Shown here: positions 1-13,047 of the stretch, in pieces
How positions within the stretch are numbered: position 1 is the first letter of the stretch
How the letters are laid out: every line of letters starts with the position of its first letter
DNA from: Odiellus spinosus
Lineage: Eukaryota > Arthropoda > Arachnida > Opiliones > Phalangiidae
Assembly (NCBI GenBank): GCA_963920705.1
Contig: OY987234.1
Coordinates: forward strand, 6,211,851-6,275,850
Length of the DNA: 64,000 bases
Direction of reading: 5' to 3'
Translations under genes and position numbers: made by a program
The notes under the pieces: model-generated
Database searches by the model: none
Seen by the model: only the letters and a program-made list of their open reading frames with translations
What the model was told of the DNA's origin: nothing

Positions 1-1184
1 AAGATCTATAGAAAGCTATATACCAAAGATTCGCCCAACAATAGAAAGGGTTAAGAATCTTAGACGCGAGCATATAACAATAACATTTTTCTCCTTCAAC
101 GTATATAGGCTTCGTTCGAGTTCCAATCGCGAACAATTACGCGAGACTAAAGGTTCTTTATAGTTATTGGTACTTTTTTTTCCGTACCTATCGCGATATA
201 TCCACGTTGTAGGCTTTTTCAACTCGAGTATCGAACCAGTTAACCCGACCTCGCCATCAGAGTTTAATTGCTTGGAAAGCGTTATATTCTACCCGTCCGT
301 GGTTTATTTTTCTTCTACAAATATAGGAAATCTATAGTTTCTATAGGTTAGTTATCCAAGTTGGGGTCCTCTACCCGAATTGATAACGTGGAACACTAAA
401 CGGTTTCTTAATGAAAGGGCCTCAACTCGGCTACCTATTCTCCCGGGTTTTGTAAAAACCTTTATATGTAGCCGATACTCGCGATAGGTGATTAAATTTA
501 GTTTCCAGTCAATCTTTTCCTCAGAAACTAAACACTAAAAGTCTAGCCGCGTCAAATTCAATCAAAGATATATAGGAACACGTAACTACGGGTGTTTGTT
601 TTTTATTTTTTTGGGTGGTTTTATATTTATAATATCACGTATTTTTCCCAAAAGATTCCTTTATATAGGCATAACTATTGCGGTTTTTTCTTCTTTTTCA
701 TTTCTTAACTCTTAATGTCTTATCGGGCGTGATAATTTGTTTAAATAAGCTATAAAGGTTTGAAGCTCTTAATGTTTCACCCTGTTTTAATAAAAAAATA
801 AATAAAAAATCCCCAGATATGGCTAATTTTATAACGTATTGTTATTTAGCAGTGATAAATTATCACTTATGATCCCAAGCTGATTTAGTGAAGTCTAGCT
901 CTAGCTTATTATCCTTCCAGACGTGACTTTACTTAATAAGCCTTCAGAAGGAACCTGAATTACATTGAAATTTCTCAATGTGAATTTGACTTAAAAAAAG
1001 GATTGGTATTGGATTATTGAAAATTGACTCAAATTACGCTTCAAGGGAGGCTGTTACTGATTTTTCGTGAACTCCAAATGGAAATTGAGCAGAATTTTCG
1101 GAAGGGACTTTTAAAAACGCTAATAAAATTATATTCATATGTCATAGAATAAATTGGGCCTACCACCGCAGTTAAAAATATATT
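1..1184. other. AT-rich non-coding DNA, nothing recognised
   Basis: Only short chance frames are present. No repeat boundary, RNA gene or conserved protein motif could be identified. Confidence 0.5.
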
Positions 1185-1475
1185 TTATAATCGCCATTTT
1201 CGAAATTTTTAAAATAAACGTTTCACGCAGTATTACGTCATCGCACTATGGTCCCGATTGATTATCGCACATTATGGCATCAATGAGCGGTCTTTTTTGT
1301 AAAAGTACTCCATCCAGAAAGAAAATTATTGTTAATTACTTCCCAGAAATAAACTACGTCATATATCGGAAAAACAATTGCCTATATTTTTGACATTTTA
1401 GTTTTGATGTTTCTTAAGATCGCGTCAACCTAAAGTTATAAAATTTTGAATATAGCTCTTTAATAATAAGATAAA
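1185..1475 (-). repeat. Dispersed repeat family G, copy 1
   Basis: This stretch aligns by eye with the reverse complement of about 33,870-34,215. Shared landmarks in the same order include TTTTCGAAATTTTTAAAAT, a GTAAAAGTACT block, CAGAAATAAACTAC and TTTTGATGTTTCTTAAGA. Identity looks like roughly 70-75 percent, so the copies are old. No coding capacity is seen. The family type is unknown; a degraded DNA transposon is possible. Confidence 0.5.
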
Positions 1476-2889
1476 ACTTCAAATATAATCCGTAGACATC
1501 GAAATAAATTGTAACAGCCTCACTTTCATTAAATATAGGCGAATTCCGTTGCTTATGCCGAATCCAATCATCCAAACGATATTTTTTTCTCCAGTTGACA
1601 TTCCAACTTAATCTCGCTAATTATAAACGTAATGTCAATTTCAATTCGAATTGATAGCGTGCGCGAAGCTTTAGACTCTCTTTATCTTTATGTCCACAAA
1701 GTGTAGTTTATAGGTTAATACGCGCTACCAACTGAAGAAGAATTTAGATAAATGGAACGTGGCTAGACATCTCAGATTTAATTTATTACCTAATTAATTA
1801 TTCCCATTTAAAAATGTCTGTATTCTATTTACGTTGATATTGACGTAAGCTCTTTAAATTAGATATTTTTCCACTCGCTCTCATAATTAGGAATTTATGA
1901 AATGTACCTCGATCTCTGACCTTAAATACAATTTTTTTCGGTGTAAATTCGGTAAACTAACTAAAAGTTATCAATCGTTAGGCTTATATATATTACAGCT
2001 GTATAGTTCTTAGAACAACGTTCAGAGACACTTCAACCTTGTTTAGTACCTTATAAGTTGCGATCATCGCGATTCACCCGAGTTCGGGGCAAGGAAATAA
2101 ACTGAATAAAGCCATGTTAGAGGAAACAGAGATAATGCGTTAAATTACGAATATATAGCTATCACGATATTCAGTGCCGTTTTATTCCGTCGCACCGTGG
2201 ATAGATTGAAGTCGTAATAATCCCTCCCTTATCACTAATGTTCGTTTTTTTTAAACACGGGGAAAGAAATTTTAAGTGTAGGTTTGAGTTATTTTCCCCC
2301 TTAGATCAATTAAATACTCATCTTCTTTACTTTTTCCCTATTTTGTTTTGTTTTGCGAATTTTCTTTACCGCAGTAGGAATCACCGTAAAATTGCAATTG
2401 GTGCGAAGCAGTAGATACGTTAAACTATAGCTTGGAATGTTTTTAATTGAATAAGACCATCGTGAATGTCAATCATATATTATCCATTCGCGAAAACCTA
2501 TCCGTTTCTTATTCGAGCTTTTAATTCCTACTCAATTGTTGTAGGAAATTGATACGAGTTATTGATTCGCCGATAAGAACAATTTTAAACTCGAGTTTCT
2601 ACGTGGATTTTAACCCAAAATGTAATATCGAAGCTAGAATGTAGTAATTTAGTCGCTGTTCCTTTCAATTTAGATTATAATTATTTCATTCTACACGGAT
2701 TTCGAGAAACGTTGTTAATCTTCACGTTATCCGTTTGAATAAACGCGTAATTTGTTTATTAATTGAGCTTAAAATTTTAGCTCCAGATAATTCGTATCCA
2801 TTTGATATAATTTGGGGTTTTATATAAAACAATTTATCCGAAAAAAGCCTATAGTTAACAATGGATATCCGAATCTATTCATCATCCAA
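1476..2889. other. AT-rich non-coding DNA, nothing recognised
   Basis: No open frame of note, no tandem array and no clear inverted repeat pair were found here. Confidence 0.45.
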
Positions 2890-3080
2890 TTACGAGCTCT
2901 ACTTAAGACTTTGAAACCATTTACAAACGATTCCTAATATTCAAACTAACTTTTTAAGCGTATAATTTAATTTTTTGGCGAATGATCTCTACATAGCTGA
3001 CACGAAATTTTTTAATTTTAACCTTTCCAAACCGTTTCAAAACGGTTTCAAAGTCTGTAGTATGAACACGGCTTATGTTT
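2890..3080. repeat. Foldback repeat family F, copy 1
   Basis: Arms of the type AAGACTTTGAAACC (near 2,908) and GGTTTCAAAGTCT (near 3,043) face each other. The outer sequence GTATGAACACGGCTT resembles, inverted, the start of the copy near 33,314 (AGCCGTGTTCACACT). It is probably an old, degraded MITE; its ends are approximate. Confidence 0.4.
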
Positions 3081-3299
3081 CATTAAAGTGATAATGAAGA
3101 AATACGTTTACGTTAATAGCAATACGTTACCAAAAACATTAAAACTCACCGAATGTTTCTCGTTGGGGTATATGCGGGTTTATATAGAAATTATCTTAAT
3201 TTCTTATTCTGATTAAAAAAATGTAATGCTTTTCAAATATTAAGCGTTATTTGAAAAGTAGCTTGACGCCTAATATTTTATTAGTATTCTTTTCATACT

Positions 3300-3565
3300 A
3301 TTAAAAATCTATATTCAAATTTTTTAACACTCTGGATTGACGCTTGTTTTAGAAACTTCAGTATTAAAAATGACAAAAATATATAGATTGAATTTTTTCC
3401 TCCCTTGATGATGAAGTAGAATTAACCATAAGTTTGAATTAAAGACGGTACTTGATCTGGATGAAGTACTTTCGCAAAACGTACCCGCGAAACACGCGGA
3501 AAGCGTGAGAATCAATTGTAGGCTTTAAAATAGCCACTTGACTAAGTTATGTCGTATTATTGGTG
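3300..3565 (+). repeat. Dispersed repeat family G, copy 2
   Basis: It shares ordered blocks with 33,870-34,215 in the same orientation: ATTGACGC followed by AGAAAC, then GAGAATCAA.TGTAGGCT, then GTA.TATTG or a close variant. It is strongly diverged. An open frame on the minus strand (3,324-3,515) falls within the repeat and has no recognisable domain. Confidence 0.4.
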
Positions 3566-5173
3566 GGAATTGTGGTTAGAAGTCTACGTTTGAACAAAAT
3601 TATCCATAAATATTTTTATAATCAGTTAATTTATGCACAAATATTTCGATTACAAAAATTTAAAATCTTGCGGTAATTTTTTCTGTGGCTTATTTGTATA
3701 TATTTTAAATCAATAATTAACGATCTTTCTTTGGATGTTACTAAAATTTGAAACTAAAGAAAAATTACGTATGAACCTAAATTAACAAAAATAACTAGTG
3801 AATTTTATGAAGGTTTTTATTCAATTTTAATAAAAAATAGCTCATCTTCATTATCCCTTTAAATATTTATAAGATTTATTCCCCTAAGATAAAGCGCTGA
3901 TATTTCAAACTGATTTAGACCTGTTTCCGTAGTTAGAGAAAAGTGTCGAGATATAGTGGAAGCTGGGGCGGATTAATACGCCATGTTACGCGTCCTATAG
4001 GTAAAGTTCTAAGATATTAAACAGGGGCTATTGCTCGAAACATCCCGCGTGCAAATTACGAGAAATTAAAAGGTTAAGAGTTAGAAGCACGCGATTGGCT
4101 AATTAAAACTCCTCGGCGCTTCGTTCGAGTTAGATATATAGATATATCTATATTTTTAATATAAAGATTTATCTCTATTTCTTCAAGACGAAAAACGGAA
4201 TGAAGAAATCGCGTTTTGATGTAGTAAAAAAATACTCAGTGATATCTTTCAACGTATTCAGTTCGATAGAAGTCAAATATTTATGGAAGGCAGTTTCTTC
4301 CTTTCACTCTATTCGCTTTCTTTCGGTGGGCAAATCGCGTCTCCCTACAATTTGACTCGCAATGAACTTTGCCGCGAATAACCGTTCTAATGGTTTTTGG
4401 GGAAAAAAAACTTCGCTATTAATTTTATCGTAATTCTATAATTTTATACGTAATTATTACTTAATTCCTCCTTCTTACGCCTCTCGTAACTTAGGAATAT
4501 TTCATTTTTTATATGGTTCCACGGTAACTAGATTTATATAGACCACCCTCATAGATTTAATTTAATCACGAGTATTTCGCAAAATTTAATTTCATAATTG
4601 AGCCAAAATTTCACGGTCTTATTTTAACGATTATAAGTAAATGTATTAACCATAAAAGGGACCCAATTCCTCGTATAAAAACCTGTTTTATTACGGCAAT
4701 TTAGATGTATTTTTAAGATTGAAACCGAGTATGTTTTCGGTCATATCTGAATATAGAATAATAACGACAAAATAAAATGTATAAAAATAAGTTTTTAATA
4801 ATTTTGGGGGAAAGTTTGATCGTCGCACCCTCTCACGATTTTTGAATTAAAAACCTTGTGTTTTTCGTTGATGGGCGAAAGGGTAATACCGGGTGATCGT
4901 TAAGAAACAATCGCCTATAATTTGTCGGCTAATATAACGCCGCGCTACCGGCGTATATTAATTATTAGTTACGACAAGGAATAGGAATTTAAAAATTGGC
5001 CAGCCGCGGTCCTTTTTCGTGTCTCGAAGCCGAGAAATTTAACAGCTCCGCAGGGGGAAATACCCAATTTTAAACTTTAAGTATTTATTCGATCATACCC
5101 AGAGAGATGTAGAGAGAGAAAATATGCATCTATGGATGTGGTTTCCAAGTTGTAGTGGTTTGGGAGTACGTTA
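3566..5173. other. AT-rich non-coding DNA, nothing recognised
   Basis: It contains small AT palindromes (for example near 4,132-4,155) and a short GA-rich stretch near 5,100, but no gene or repeat family member I can support. Confidence 0.45.
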
Positions 5174-5615
5174 TTAAAGGGAGAATGCAACCTAATAACA
5201 AGTAATTTTTTATCGATTCCTTATCGTTTAAATAGGCCTAATCCACCAGTAAAAAGTTTACAAAACAAATATTAAACTAGAAATAAATTTAAAACTCACC
5301 GTCAAAATAGGCCTAGCTAAATTCATGGAGATCCTAAATTACCTCCGTGTAAGGTCTAGTGACCAATGAGCCAAGGCCCGTCGTTCGCGCGAGATCTCCA
5401 CGAGACCTACAATCGCGTTCGATTGGTCGCTAGACCTTACACGTGAGGAAGTCCGGATCTCCATGAATCCCGCTAAGCCTATTTTCCGGGTAAGTATTAA
5501 ATTTATTTCTAGTTTAATATTTGTTTGTAAATTTTTTAAATAGTGGATTAGGCCTATTTAAACAATAAGGAATCGATAAAAAATCACTTGTTGTTAGGTT
5601 GCATCCTCCCTTTAA
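5174..5615. mobile_element. TTAA-flanked palindromic MITE, family A copy 1
   Basis: TTAA (5,174-5,177) and TTAA (5,612-5,615) flank a ~434-bp element. Its ends are inverted repeats: AGGGAGAATGCAACCTAA on the left, and on the right the complement of AGGGAGGATGCAACCTAA. The symmetry continues inward (ATCGATTCCTTAT, TAGGCCTAATCCAC, TTCATGGAGATC all have mirror partners), so nearly the whole element is one hairpin. A ~70-bp central segment is not symmetric and gives the element an orientation. It has no coding capacity. The TTAA target suggests mobilisation by a piggyBac-like or other TTAA-specific transposase; this is inference. Confidence 0.85.
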
Positions 5616-5644
5616 CCAGAAACAGTGAAATCCCAACTAAATTT

Positions 5645-5910
5645 AAATGGAAGCTTTGAGCTAAAAATGTAACTGCGTTTGAATTTAGTTTCAGGATTAC
5701 CTGATGCCGAAAAACGTGTTAGAGAATTGTCAAACAATTATTTGACACTTTTTTTGGTGTTTAAATTAATTTTTAAAGTTTGGTTAAGTATGAATTCGGG
5801 CCAATCATATTATTTCAAAGGCGCTTGTAATATCTTAACATAATTGGCAGGCGTTTGTTGCCCAAGACCTTTGCCTACAATCACAGGCCAATTCTTTTAA
5901 TGTTTAGGAC
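5645..5910 (+). mobile_element. Half copy of foldback MITE family E
   Basis: Directly after MITE A copy 1, this stretch matches the left arm and part of the centre of the complete family-E element at 15,679-16,284. Shared blocks include GAGCTAAAAATG, GATGCC.AAAA, a TGTTTAAATTAATTT stretch, CCAATCATATTATTTC and GGC.GGCGTTTG. The right arm is missing, so it is a truncated copy. Confidence 0.6.
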
Positions 5911-7095
5911 ATAACAAGAGCTTTTGAATCACAAAAATAATAAGAAACAAAAACTAGAGTTTTAACTCCAGTTTTTATTTTAATTTGAGGAAATTTGTTA
6001 AATTTTATTTAGTTTTATTTTTGTTAGTTTTTTATGATATAATATTTCAGCAGAAATTAGTGCGTACATGATTTTAAGTTATAAATTCTATTCTAAAATT
6101 TATCCCAAACTTCCATGTAAAACTTAAATTGTATAAGCTGTATATATTATGTCGACTTCGCGCGATAATGTCCAAGTTTCGTATCATTTCTAAAATCTTT
6201 TTGAAGCACTTTTGAAGAGCGATTTCCTAAAAGGTTTACGATATGTCCTATATATCGGAATCGGTTAGAGTTTTCAACACGACGATTTTCGCGTATTCGC
6301 GAAGCCAATTCGAAGTGGTGTCGAAATATAAATAATTCTTAGGATTTATTCCCAAGAAAGACACGAATTAGGTTTACGAGAATTCGTCTATAATGAAGGA
6401 CTCGAGTGATTGAAAAGTTTAGTCTTTTTATTCTTAAATAAGTTAACACGAATTTCTCCATTTTCCGTTAGAATTGTTAACATTTTGACGCACCCAATAA
6501 ATAAATATAACATCATTCGTGATGAAAACTCGAAACAGATTCTTAGCTCCTTATACAAGGTCTCCCTTCAGCTTCTTGGAATGGTCCCGAGTTTATATCG
6601 TTGTAGTATTTTAAAAGGCGCTTTTGATAGTAGACTCTTAGATCCTCCCTAGAGTGTAAATGGCTACGGAAAGTATCGTTGTAAAGTATTCTTTCTCGAT
6701 TCGTCACTTATGGATTTAGGCTAAGGCCTTTTCGTCAAAACGAGATATATATATATCCGCGTCGCTTTCGTAGCCCATAGAGAAGGATTTCTCGAAAGAC
6801 GAAAAATAACGGTTATTGTTGAGAGAGGAAAGCTTCAAAAATCTCTCCACTTTGTATCTCGAAGCTTAAATATATAACGCTACCGTATGGCTCGAAGTGA
6901 GAATGAAATCAATCGACAAATAGTCATTTTCTATCGAGAGTTTTATTGTTTTCATTTGATTAATATCCTTTAGGGTAATAAGAGTTGTATACGAATACAA
7001 GACTAAATGATAAAAAAACATAATGTCTCTTTATAAACGTATAAAAGTTGATTACACATAGAACGGGCTTTCAGTAATAAATCGTCTATAGAACT
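5911..7095. other. AT-rich non-coding DNA, nothing recognised
   Basis: The 80-residue plus-strand frame at 6,410-6,652 begins at TTG and has no recognisable domain. No repeat member was recognised. Confidence 0.4.
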
Positions 7096-7606
7096 GGTTA
7101 CGTTCAGTAACTCCCAACGGGAAGAAGCCGGATTTTAGAAAATAAGTTTCCGTTGAGTATTTTTGGCAACGCTACGTCAGAAGTTGTTGAATGAATTTTT
7201 TGATAAGATGTAAAAAGGCGGTTATAACCTCTTGGAGTCGTGGCAAAGGCTTAAGTAATTATAGCTAATAGCTATCGAATCTAACAAAAGATAAAAGTCA
7301 AGCTTTCGATATTACTAATTTAAAACAACTAAATCGCACTCGTCAAAATACGTTATAATTTCGGTTATAATCTATCCCACTTAAATAGAATTCATTAAAT
7401 TTGAAATCAATATATCAGAATTCCCCCCATTCCTATGTCATCATTCCGATGCTCAACGAACCTGCTCTTCCAGCAGATGTGTTCGTTGACTGTCCGATGA
7501 ACAACGTGACGTTCAAACCGGAAATGCATAAACAACGTTCAATGAAAAATCGGTCTCTGATGAACTCAGCGCTGAGTCCGTTGTGTGTTACTGAACGCAG
7601 CCACTC
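7096..7606. repeat. Possible old foldback, family I
   Basis: GGTTACGTTCAGTAAC near 7,096 is mirrored by GTTACTGAACGCAGCC near 7,585. A third related block, GTTACTGAACGTAGCCAC, occurs near 62,468. The inner sequence (7,401-7,631) holds a 76-residue frame without a recognisable domain. The internal arms are too diverged to trace, so this is a weak call. Confidence 0.3.
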
Positions 7607-8634
7607 TAACATGGAAGTAATAATAAACTAATAGTAACTTTACTGATAAGTGATATTTAACGAACGAATACAACAATAAGAAAATTGCTAACCAATATCG
7701 AGCTAGACCTCGGTAATTTAAACTTATTCTGAAAGTAGGTGCTTAAAGTTTACTCGGAACCTTACTCTTTGTCAAAATGAACTTGCGCCAAGCTCGTTAG
7801 AAATTGAAACCAAATTGCGAGGCTGTTTTTACATACACGTGACGTTGATTTTAATTTTCATTTTAATATACATGCCCCCCTATAGACAACGAAGAAATCT
7901 TCTTATACCTAATCCATTGAGGTCAGCCATAAATATCGATTCCTTATAGAAATACTCTATAATAACCTTTGACACAGGTTTATTTTTTCCAAAATATATG
8001 CTTATATAGGACACAAAATTAGGTTTTATAAGATAATCTAGGTCTCTCAAATAAATGATTTTATAGGCAAACTATTTCCAGTATAAGGGAACTACGCGAT
8101 AGCCACGGCTCATATCCTTATAAAAGGCATAGATAGAAAAGTCAATTGTCTGGTTGCATTATCCCTTTAAATCCAACTCGAAAAATATATTTATATATAT
8201 ATCTAGCTAAAACTTTCGATATATAAGGTTTTAGTCCAAAACTCTTCCCGTTAGTCCCCATGAAGCAGCCCTGAAGAGAGTAAAAACGTATGAAAGAGCC
8301 AGGGATTGGGACGGTCGCTGTGGAAAAATCCACTATATAAAAATCAGCTTCTCGTACCTTTTCTTAGCCGCATTCGTGTAGGGCCAGTACGCGTCATGCT
8401 GCTAGTCAAATTCTACTTCCGGCCCGCCAGCAACACGTTGCCTTTCCAAAATAATAAAAAAAAAAAACTCCCTTTCCTAGCTTCTTACGAGAATCTTTTA
8501 GCCTAAGATATAATAACAGGATTGTCAAGACATTTGAGATAACCGAGTGCGGAATAGTTTTTGTTGAGGAATTTAAAATTACATGAAATAAATCTATTGT
8601 TTTTGATATTAAGCAATCCTAGCTCAGTATTTAG
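7607..8634. other. AT-rich non-coding DNA, nothing recognised
   Basis: No supported gene or repeat. Short frames at 8,142-8,333 and 8,306-8,506 overlap on opposite strands and show no domain. Confidence 0.4.
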
Positions 8635-8920
8635 TTAAAGGGAAAATGCAGTGACCGAGACATTTTCAATAAGCCTAATCCACCAGGAAATATATTTAAA
8701 CACTATTATTTAACTTAGTCGGAAAGTAAACTTAACGGGGATTCACGGAGAGTTTTATACATTTCGTCGTTATGTTTCAAACTAGGCTTAAAAGAGCCTT
8801 CACTCGTGGCGAAATTTGAACTCTCCCTGGATCCCTGCTAAGCCTACTTTATTTATTTATAGGTTTATATTTGTATATTATTTTACTAGGGATAGAGGAT
8901 TAGACAACTTTTTAAACAAC
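8635..8920. mobile_element. Degraded TTAA MITE, family B copy
   Basis: TTAA at 8,635-8,638 is followed by AGGGAAAATGC and then TAAGCCTAATCCACC, both landmarks of the family-A/B left end. The right half carries GAACTCTCC.TGGATCCCTG.TAAGCCTACTTT and GAGGATTAGAC, but the terminal right inverted repeat is lost. It is diverged from family A but clearly of the same architecture. Confidence 0.6.
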
Positions 8921-11212
8921 TTGGGTCCGAGTCGTAGACGAAAATGAATTAAGTTAAAAAAAACTAACTTAATCCGTATACCTTATAACTAAGCAATTTT
9001 CGATCGTCTGAAAGTGAATCAAATGAACAAAACGCCTTCTCCGTTATCATTGTTTGGCGTAGCAACTCCGTACCAATTGTCATTTTCTATCGTAGATTCC
9101 TAATCGTTTGAATGATATAGTTCCAATTAATCGACAAGGGGTTTTGCCCAATTAATCGACTACAAAAGTGGCGTTTCTGGCAAGTTGCGAGGCGGCGCAA
9201 GCGGTCTAGAAATAAGTTTCGCGTATTTAGGAGGGGCTAGAAATTAAAAGACCTCTAGATAAGTCTGCTCTTGATTACTCTAAACATTGGCATGTTGATT
9301 ATTACTCCGTGGATGAACGCCACTCGAAGCTAGCTGTAGTTATGATCCCTCAAAACCCTTTAGGTGTTTCATTGCTTTAAAAATGTGAAATATCCGTAGG
9401 ATTTATTTTTTGAAGGATATAGGGTGCATCTCTCGGTGTTTATTCTCGACTTCTTATAGTCCGTCCGTCCGTCCTTCGTTTTTTCTTTAAGAAACGCTAG
9501 TCCTATAGGATGGCCGGGTAATCTTTAGCTAGAAAAGGCGGGGTGAAGGATGCTGCAGGGTGTTTCGAGTTTTTTCCCCCCTTTTCCTATTACTATTTCA
9601 ATATTACGATATTTCTGGCCCTCCGCTGTATTATATATATATTTGTAGAAAAAGTCTCGCTTCTTGAAAGAGTCGTAAAAAGTTATCCCTTCAAAAATCC
9701 CTTCTAGGCGTCGACTCGATCCCTGTAGCTCGCCCAGCGATATAAGCAATAATACACTTTTGATTTGGCTTTTATTTGGTAGCGCGTACGACCCGGCTAC
9801 AGGACTGCTCCTTATTTCTCGGCATTTCTTTACTAAAGGCCCCGCTTCACACGCCGTATATAACCATTTTTATTCGGTTTTCTCGCGGACCTCGTGTCGA
9901 GAAAAATCAATACTAATCCTGTATATATGAAAAATAAGTAAAAGAAGCAAAAGTTTTAGAGGAGAAACGCGCGGCCTTCGTGTCCAAGAGTTAAAACCCT
10001 TTATTCAAATTCGTTCCGTTCCCTTTGCATCTATTCACGTAGTAGGATTCAGACTCCATTCCAAATAGTTCGTGTTTGTCAACCGCGAGAGCGAAGAGAA
10101 GAGAGATAGTTTTTCATCACTCTGCCCTGAACTAGGCCGTGAGTCTTCAGAATAAAGAGAAAGTTTACCAAATTTGGATTCAACGTTTATTGGCTGGCTA
10201 TATCACTTCTCAGTCTTGTTCTAATACTTTAATTAATAATAACTTCTAATTTAAAATATGCTGTTATATATATACATATTGTAAATCATATTGAGGTTTG
10301 TTCTATCCGCTTTTAACGGTATTATAATTTCTAGTCAACGGTGTGAATCGGACTTTAGTCGTACCTATAAAGTATATAAGGTAAGCCTCCGTTCGGGCTT
10401 ACTGTCGAATCAAGGTAGAATCTAGTTTAGTCTGAATTTGTTTGAAATTTCAACGTCTTTGGAACCGTTCTCTCGCGTTTATCCTTTTTTTCGACGTATT
10501 GGGTAACTCCGGTTTGTTGTCCTTGTCAACTGCGATTGCTTATCCGAGCGTATTTCGTTGGTCCGCGGGTCCCTGGTGGCCCCGCGGGCGGTGCTTCGTC
10601 ATAAATATATTTCGCGTCTATTTTTCCGCATTTTTATAGACACCAATATTTTTTTCTCCTGGCTTCTTCTCCTTCATATTTTGATATACGCGCTCGCGCG
10701 GACCCGGGTTCACTTCGCTATGTAAATACGAGTTTTTAGGGAGTTTTTAGCATTTTTTATACTCCTATAATATATTCAAAGTCAACCTTAGAACCGATCG
10801 AATTTTGATTCGAAAAAGAGCGGGAGTTTGAGTACTTTGCCTATATAAATCGCGAACGGGTTCTAAGTCGGTAACGAAACTATAAATGGCCCTACTCGAC
10901 GATATTTGTCATACAACCAGAGATCTCGCCCCCGTTTTTTTACAATTCTAGAATATATAAACGCTAAAGCGACGCTGTCGCTTCCCCATTTCTCGCGATT
11001 ACCGTGGGTGCAATTTCAGTTAGCACCTCGGAAAGATCGTTAAATAAACGATTAGAAAAATTACCGTGACAGTAAAATCATATAATCAGCATTCAACGTT
11101 TGATCCTAGCGCATTTACGCGCCTGCGATCATTCGAATCGCAATTGCATGATAATTTTTTTTCAAGCTTTTGATTTAGCTTTTCCCAGAGAAACTTAAAC
11201 TGGCTTCGTACA
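8921..11212. other. Unannotated DNA, nothing recognised
   Basis: It has a short (CCGT)n-like stretch near 9,460 and scattered GC patches near 10,560 and 10,690. No frame has a recognisable domain, and no inverted repeat pair was traced. Confidence 0.4.
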
Positions 11213-11505
11213 CGATCTGGAAAATTGGGAAAGTCAGGGAAATTGGCCCAAAAGGTCAGGGAAAAGTCGGAGAATTTGGAAATTGGTCCAAAAGGTCGGG
11301 GAAAAGTCGGGGAATTTGGAAATTGTCCCACAAGGTCAGGAAAAAGTCAGAGAATTTGGAAATTGCTCCACAGGGTCAGGGAAAAGTCGAGAAATTTGGA
11401 AATTGTTCCAAAAGGTCAGGGAAAAGTCGGTGAATTTGGAAATTGCTCCACAAGGTCAGGAAAAAGTCCGGGAATTTGGAAATTGCCCCACAAGATCAGG
11501 GAAAT
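11213..11505. repeat. 40-bp minisatellite, about 7 units
   Basis: GGTCAGG or a one-base variant recurs at 11,254, 11,294, 11,334, 11,374, 11,414, 11,454 and 11,494, exactly 40 bp apart. Each unit reads approximately GGTCAGGGAAAAGTCGGAGA followed by ATTTGGAAATTGCTCCACAA. Because 40 is not a multiple of three, the same unit is read in successive frames, and overlapping frames stay open on both strands (for example 11,225-11,575). These frames are a by-product of the repeat, not evidence for a gene. Confidence 0.9.
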
Positions 11506-11654
11506 TAACTTCCAAAATTTTGTACGAGCCCTGTTATATCAAATCCGTTTAGATATCCGCTTTTCCGTCATTTGAAGCCTATTAACGCGTTGCGTTAAAT
11601 GAAAAGCTTTATTTAAGCTTCAACTTTGCGTGACACAAAATCTCGTTATACTTG

Positions 11655-11657
<3 letters not shown>

Positions 11658-11695
<38 letters not shown>
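11658..11695. repeat. Poly(A) tract, 38 A
   Basis: An uninterrupted run of A is followed by AG-rich sequence. It could be a microsatellite or the tail of an old retroposed sequence; no matching retroposon body was recognised upstream. Confidence 0.8.
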
Positions 11696-11704
<9 letters not shown>

Positions 11705-12919
11705 GCTTGATTGAAAACTCACCTTAGCGAGTCAGGCTAGCTTTCATCACGTGCCAGAAACATCTACGTCATAAAATTAAATCTAGGCCTATAAATACTT
11801 TTGACATTGTAATTTTAAGTGTTAAATTTGAATATTTATTTATTATGAAACGTCTAATAATATGTCAGCATAAACCATAGGCCTTCGATAAAATGGTGAC
11901 AGTGCCGCTTTAAAAAATAAAGTTTTGGTCGTTGGTCGATCTGGGACTAGGGTATATTGCTGAAATCTATTTTGAAAAGGGCGAATAATCTATAGGTTGA
12001 ATATAACATTTCGATTCGTTGAATTAAAATTCATACATGGAGTCGGTTTTAAATTTTAATTCCGCATTTCTGGAGATAGGAAAAAACAAACAAATGCTAT
12101 TAAAACTTATTTTTATTGGCAAAGTTAACGTCAACGGATCCAAAATCATCAGGTGATCAAAGCGCGCGGTATTATAGGTATATTTTAACGATAAGGAATT
12201 AAGATATAATTTAATTAATCGTTGGGGTTTTAGACAGCAGTTTAGGAACTCGAATGGCAGACTAGCCGTGTTTGTATACCGCATCCAGCTGAGAAATAAG
12301 ATACATCAAGAACTTGTACTTGTTCGATTAGTCTTGGAATTATATTCTATCGAATACTTTAGTCAAGTGATTACATTGTAGTTCCGTGAAATATAAATAG
12401 TTTGACGTAGACGCGCTTGTTCCGAGTAATATACTATTTCTCAATCTCCGTGTAATTTACGTAACATCGGGGAAAACGGCGAACCTACGGCGCGATTTAC
12501 CTGTGCCAATGGGACGGTAATAGAGGGCGCTGAACTTTCGAAGCATTTGTAGGAAAATAAACGCTCGATTTGAACCTTAATATACGCTACAAAGAACCAA
12601 TTCCTTATTGTATTCACGAAATAAAAGCGAATAGGCAACAAGGTACATACGTGAAGTTGCGTTACTATTTAGCCTCTCCATTCCAGTCGCGATTGCTTCC
12701 TTTATATATGACATTACTCGACTCGTGGTGGTTTTTTGTACGGATTTACTACAATCGCAACCACTTCGTATTTTCACCCTGTACAAAGCCGCCCGATTTT
12801 CTCAATTTCTTAAGCCTCGTTTTCACGGTTATTGGAAAATTTGGCGCTCATTATTCCCACGTCGAATTGTTCTAACAGAACACTCCAAACGATGTAAGCC
12901 TACGGAAGACTATGGCGCT
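11696..12919. other. AT-rich non-coding DNA, nothing recognised
   Basis: Overlapping short frames on both strands at 12,441-12,949 show no recognisable domain. Confidence 0.4.
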
Positions 12920-13047
12920 TTATACCCTCTTCAGACGAGGCCGGTTTAATCAGATTTAACTGAGATTTATTGAACTGAGAAGCTCATGTAAACCTCGGTT
13001 AAATCTGATTAAACAATTTAATTACGGTTCGTCTCAAGAGGGTATTA
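12920..13047. mobile_element. TTA-flanked MITE, family D copy 1 (PIF/Harbinger-like)
   Basis: TTA (12,920-12,922) and TTA (13,045-13,047) flank a 122-bp element starting TACCCTCTTCAGACGAGGC. Its right end is an imperfect mirror of the left. Inside are further mirrored blocks (GGTTTAATCAGATTTAAC against GGTTAAATCTGATTAAAC). Three-base TTA/TAA duplications with 15-20-bp terminal repeats are typical of PIF/Harbinger (Tourist-type) MITEs, which rely on a transposase encoded elsewhere. Two further copies in the window have the same flanks. Confidence 0.8.

Noticed and set aside
11225..11575. 116-residue frame and its overlapping partners
   Set aside because: They are the translation of the 40-bp minisatellite in successive registers, not a gene.
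12520..12540. CTCF-like sites (AGAGGGCGC here, CGCCATCTGCTAGG near 28,180, GCGCCATCT near 63,750)
   Set aside because: The motifs are short, only partial matches to a vertebrate consensus, and without any supporting context.
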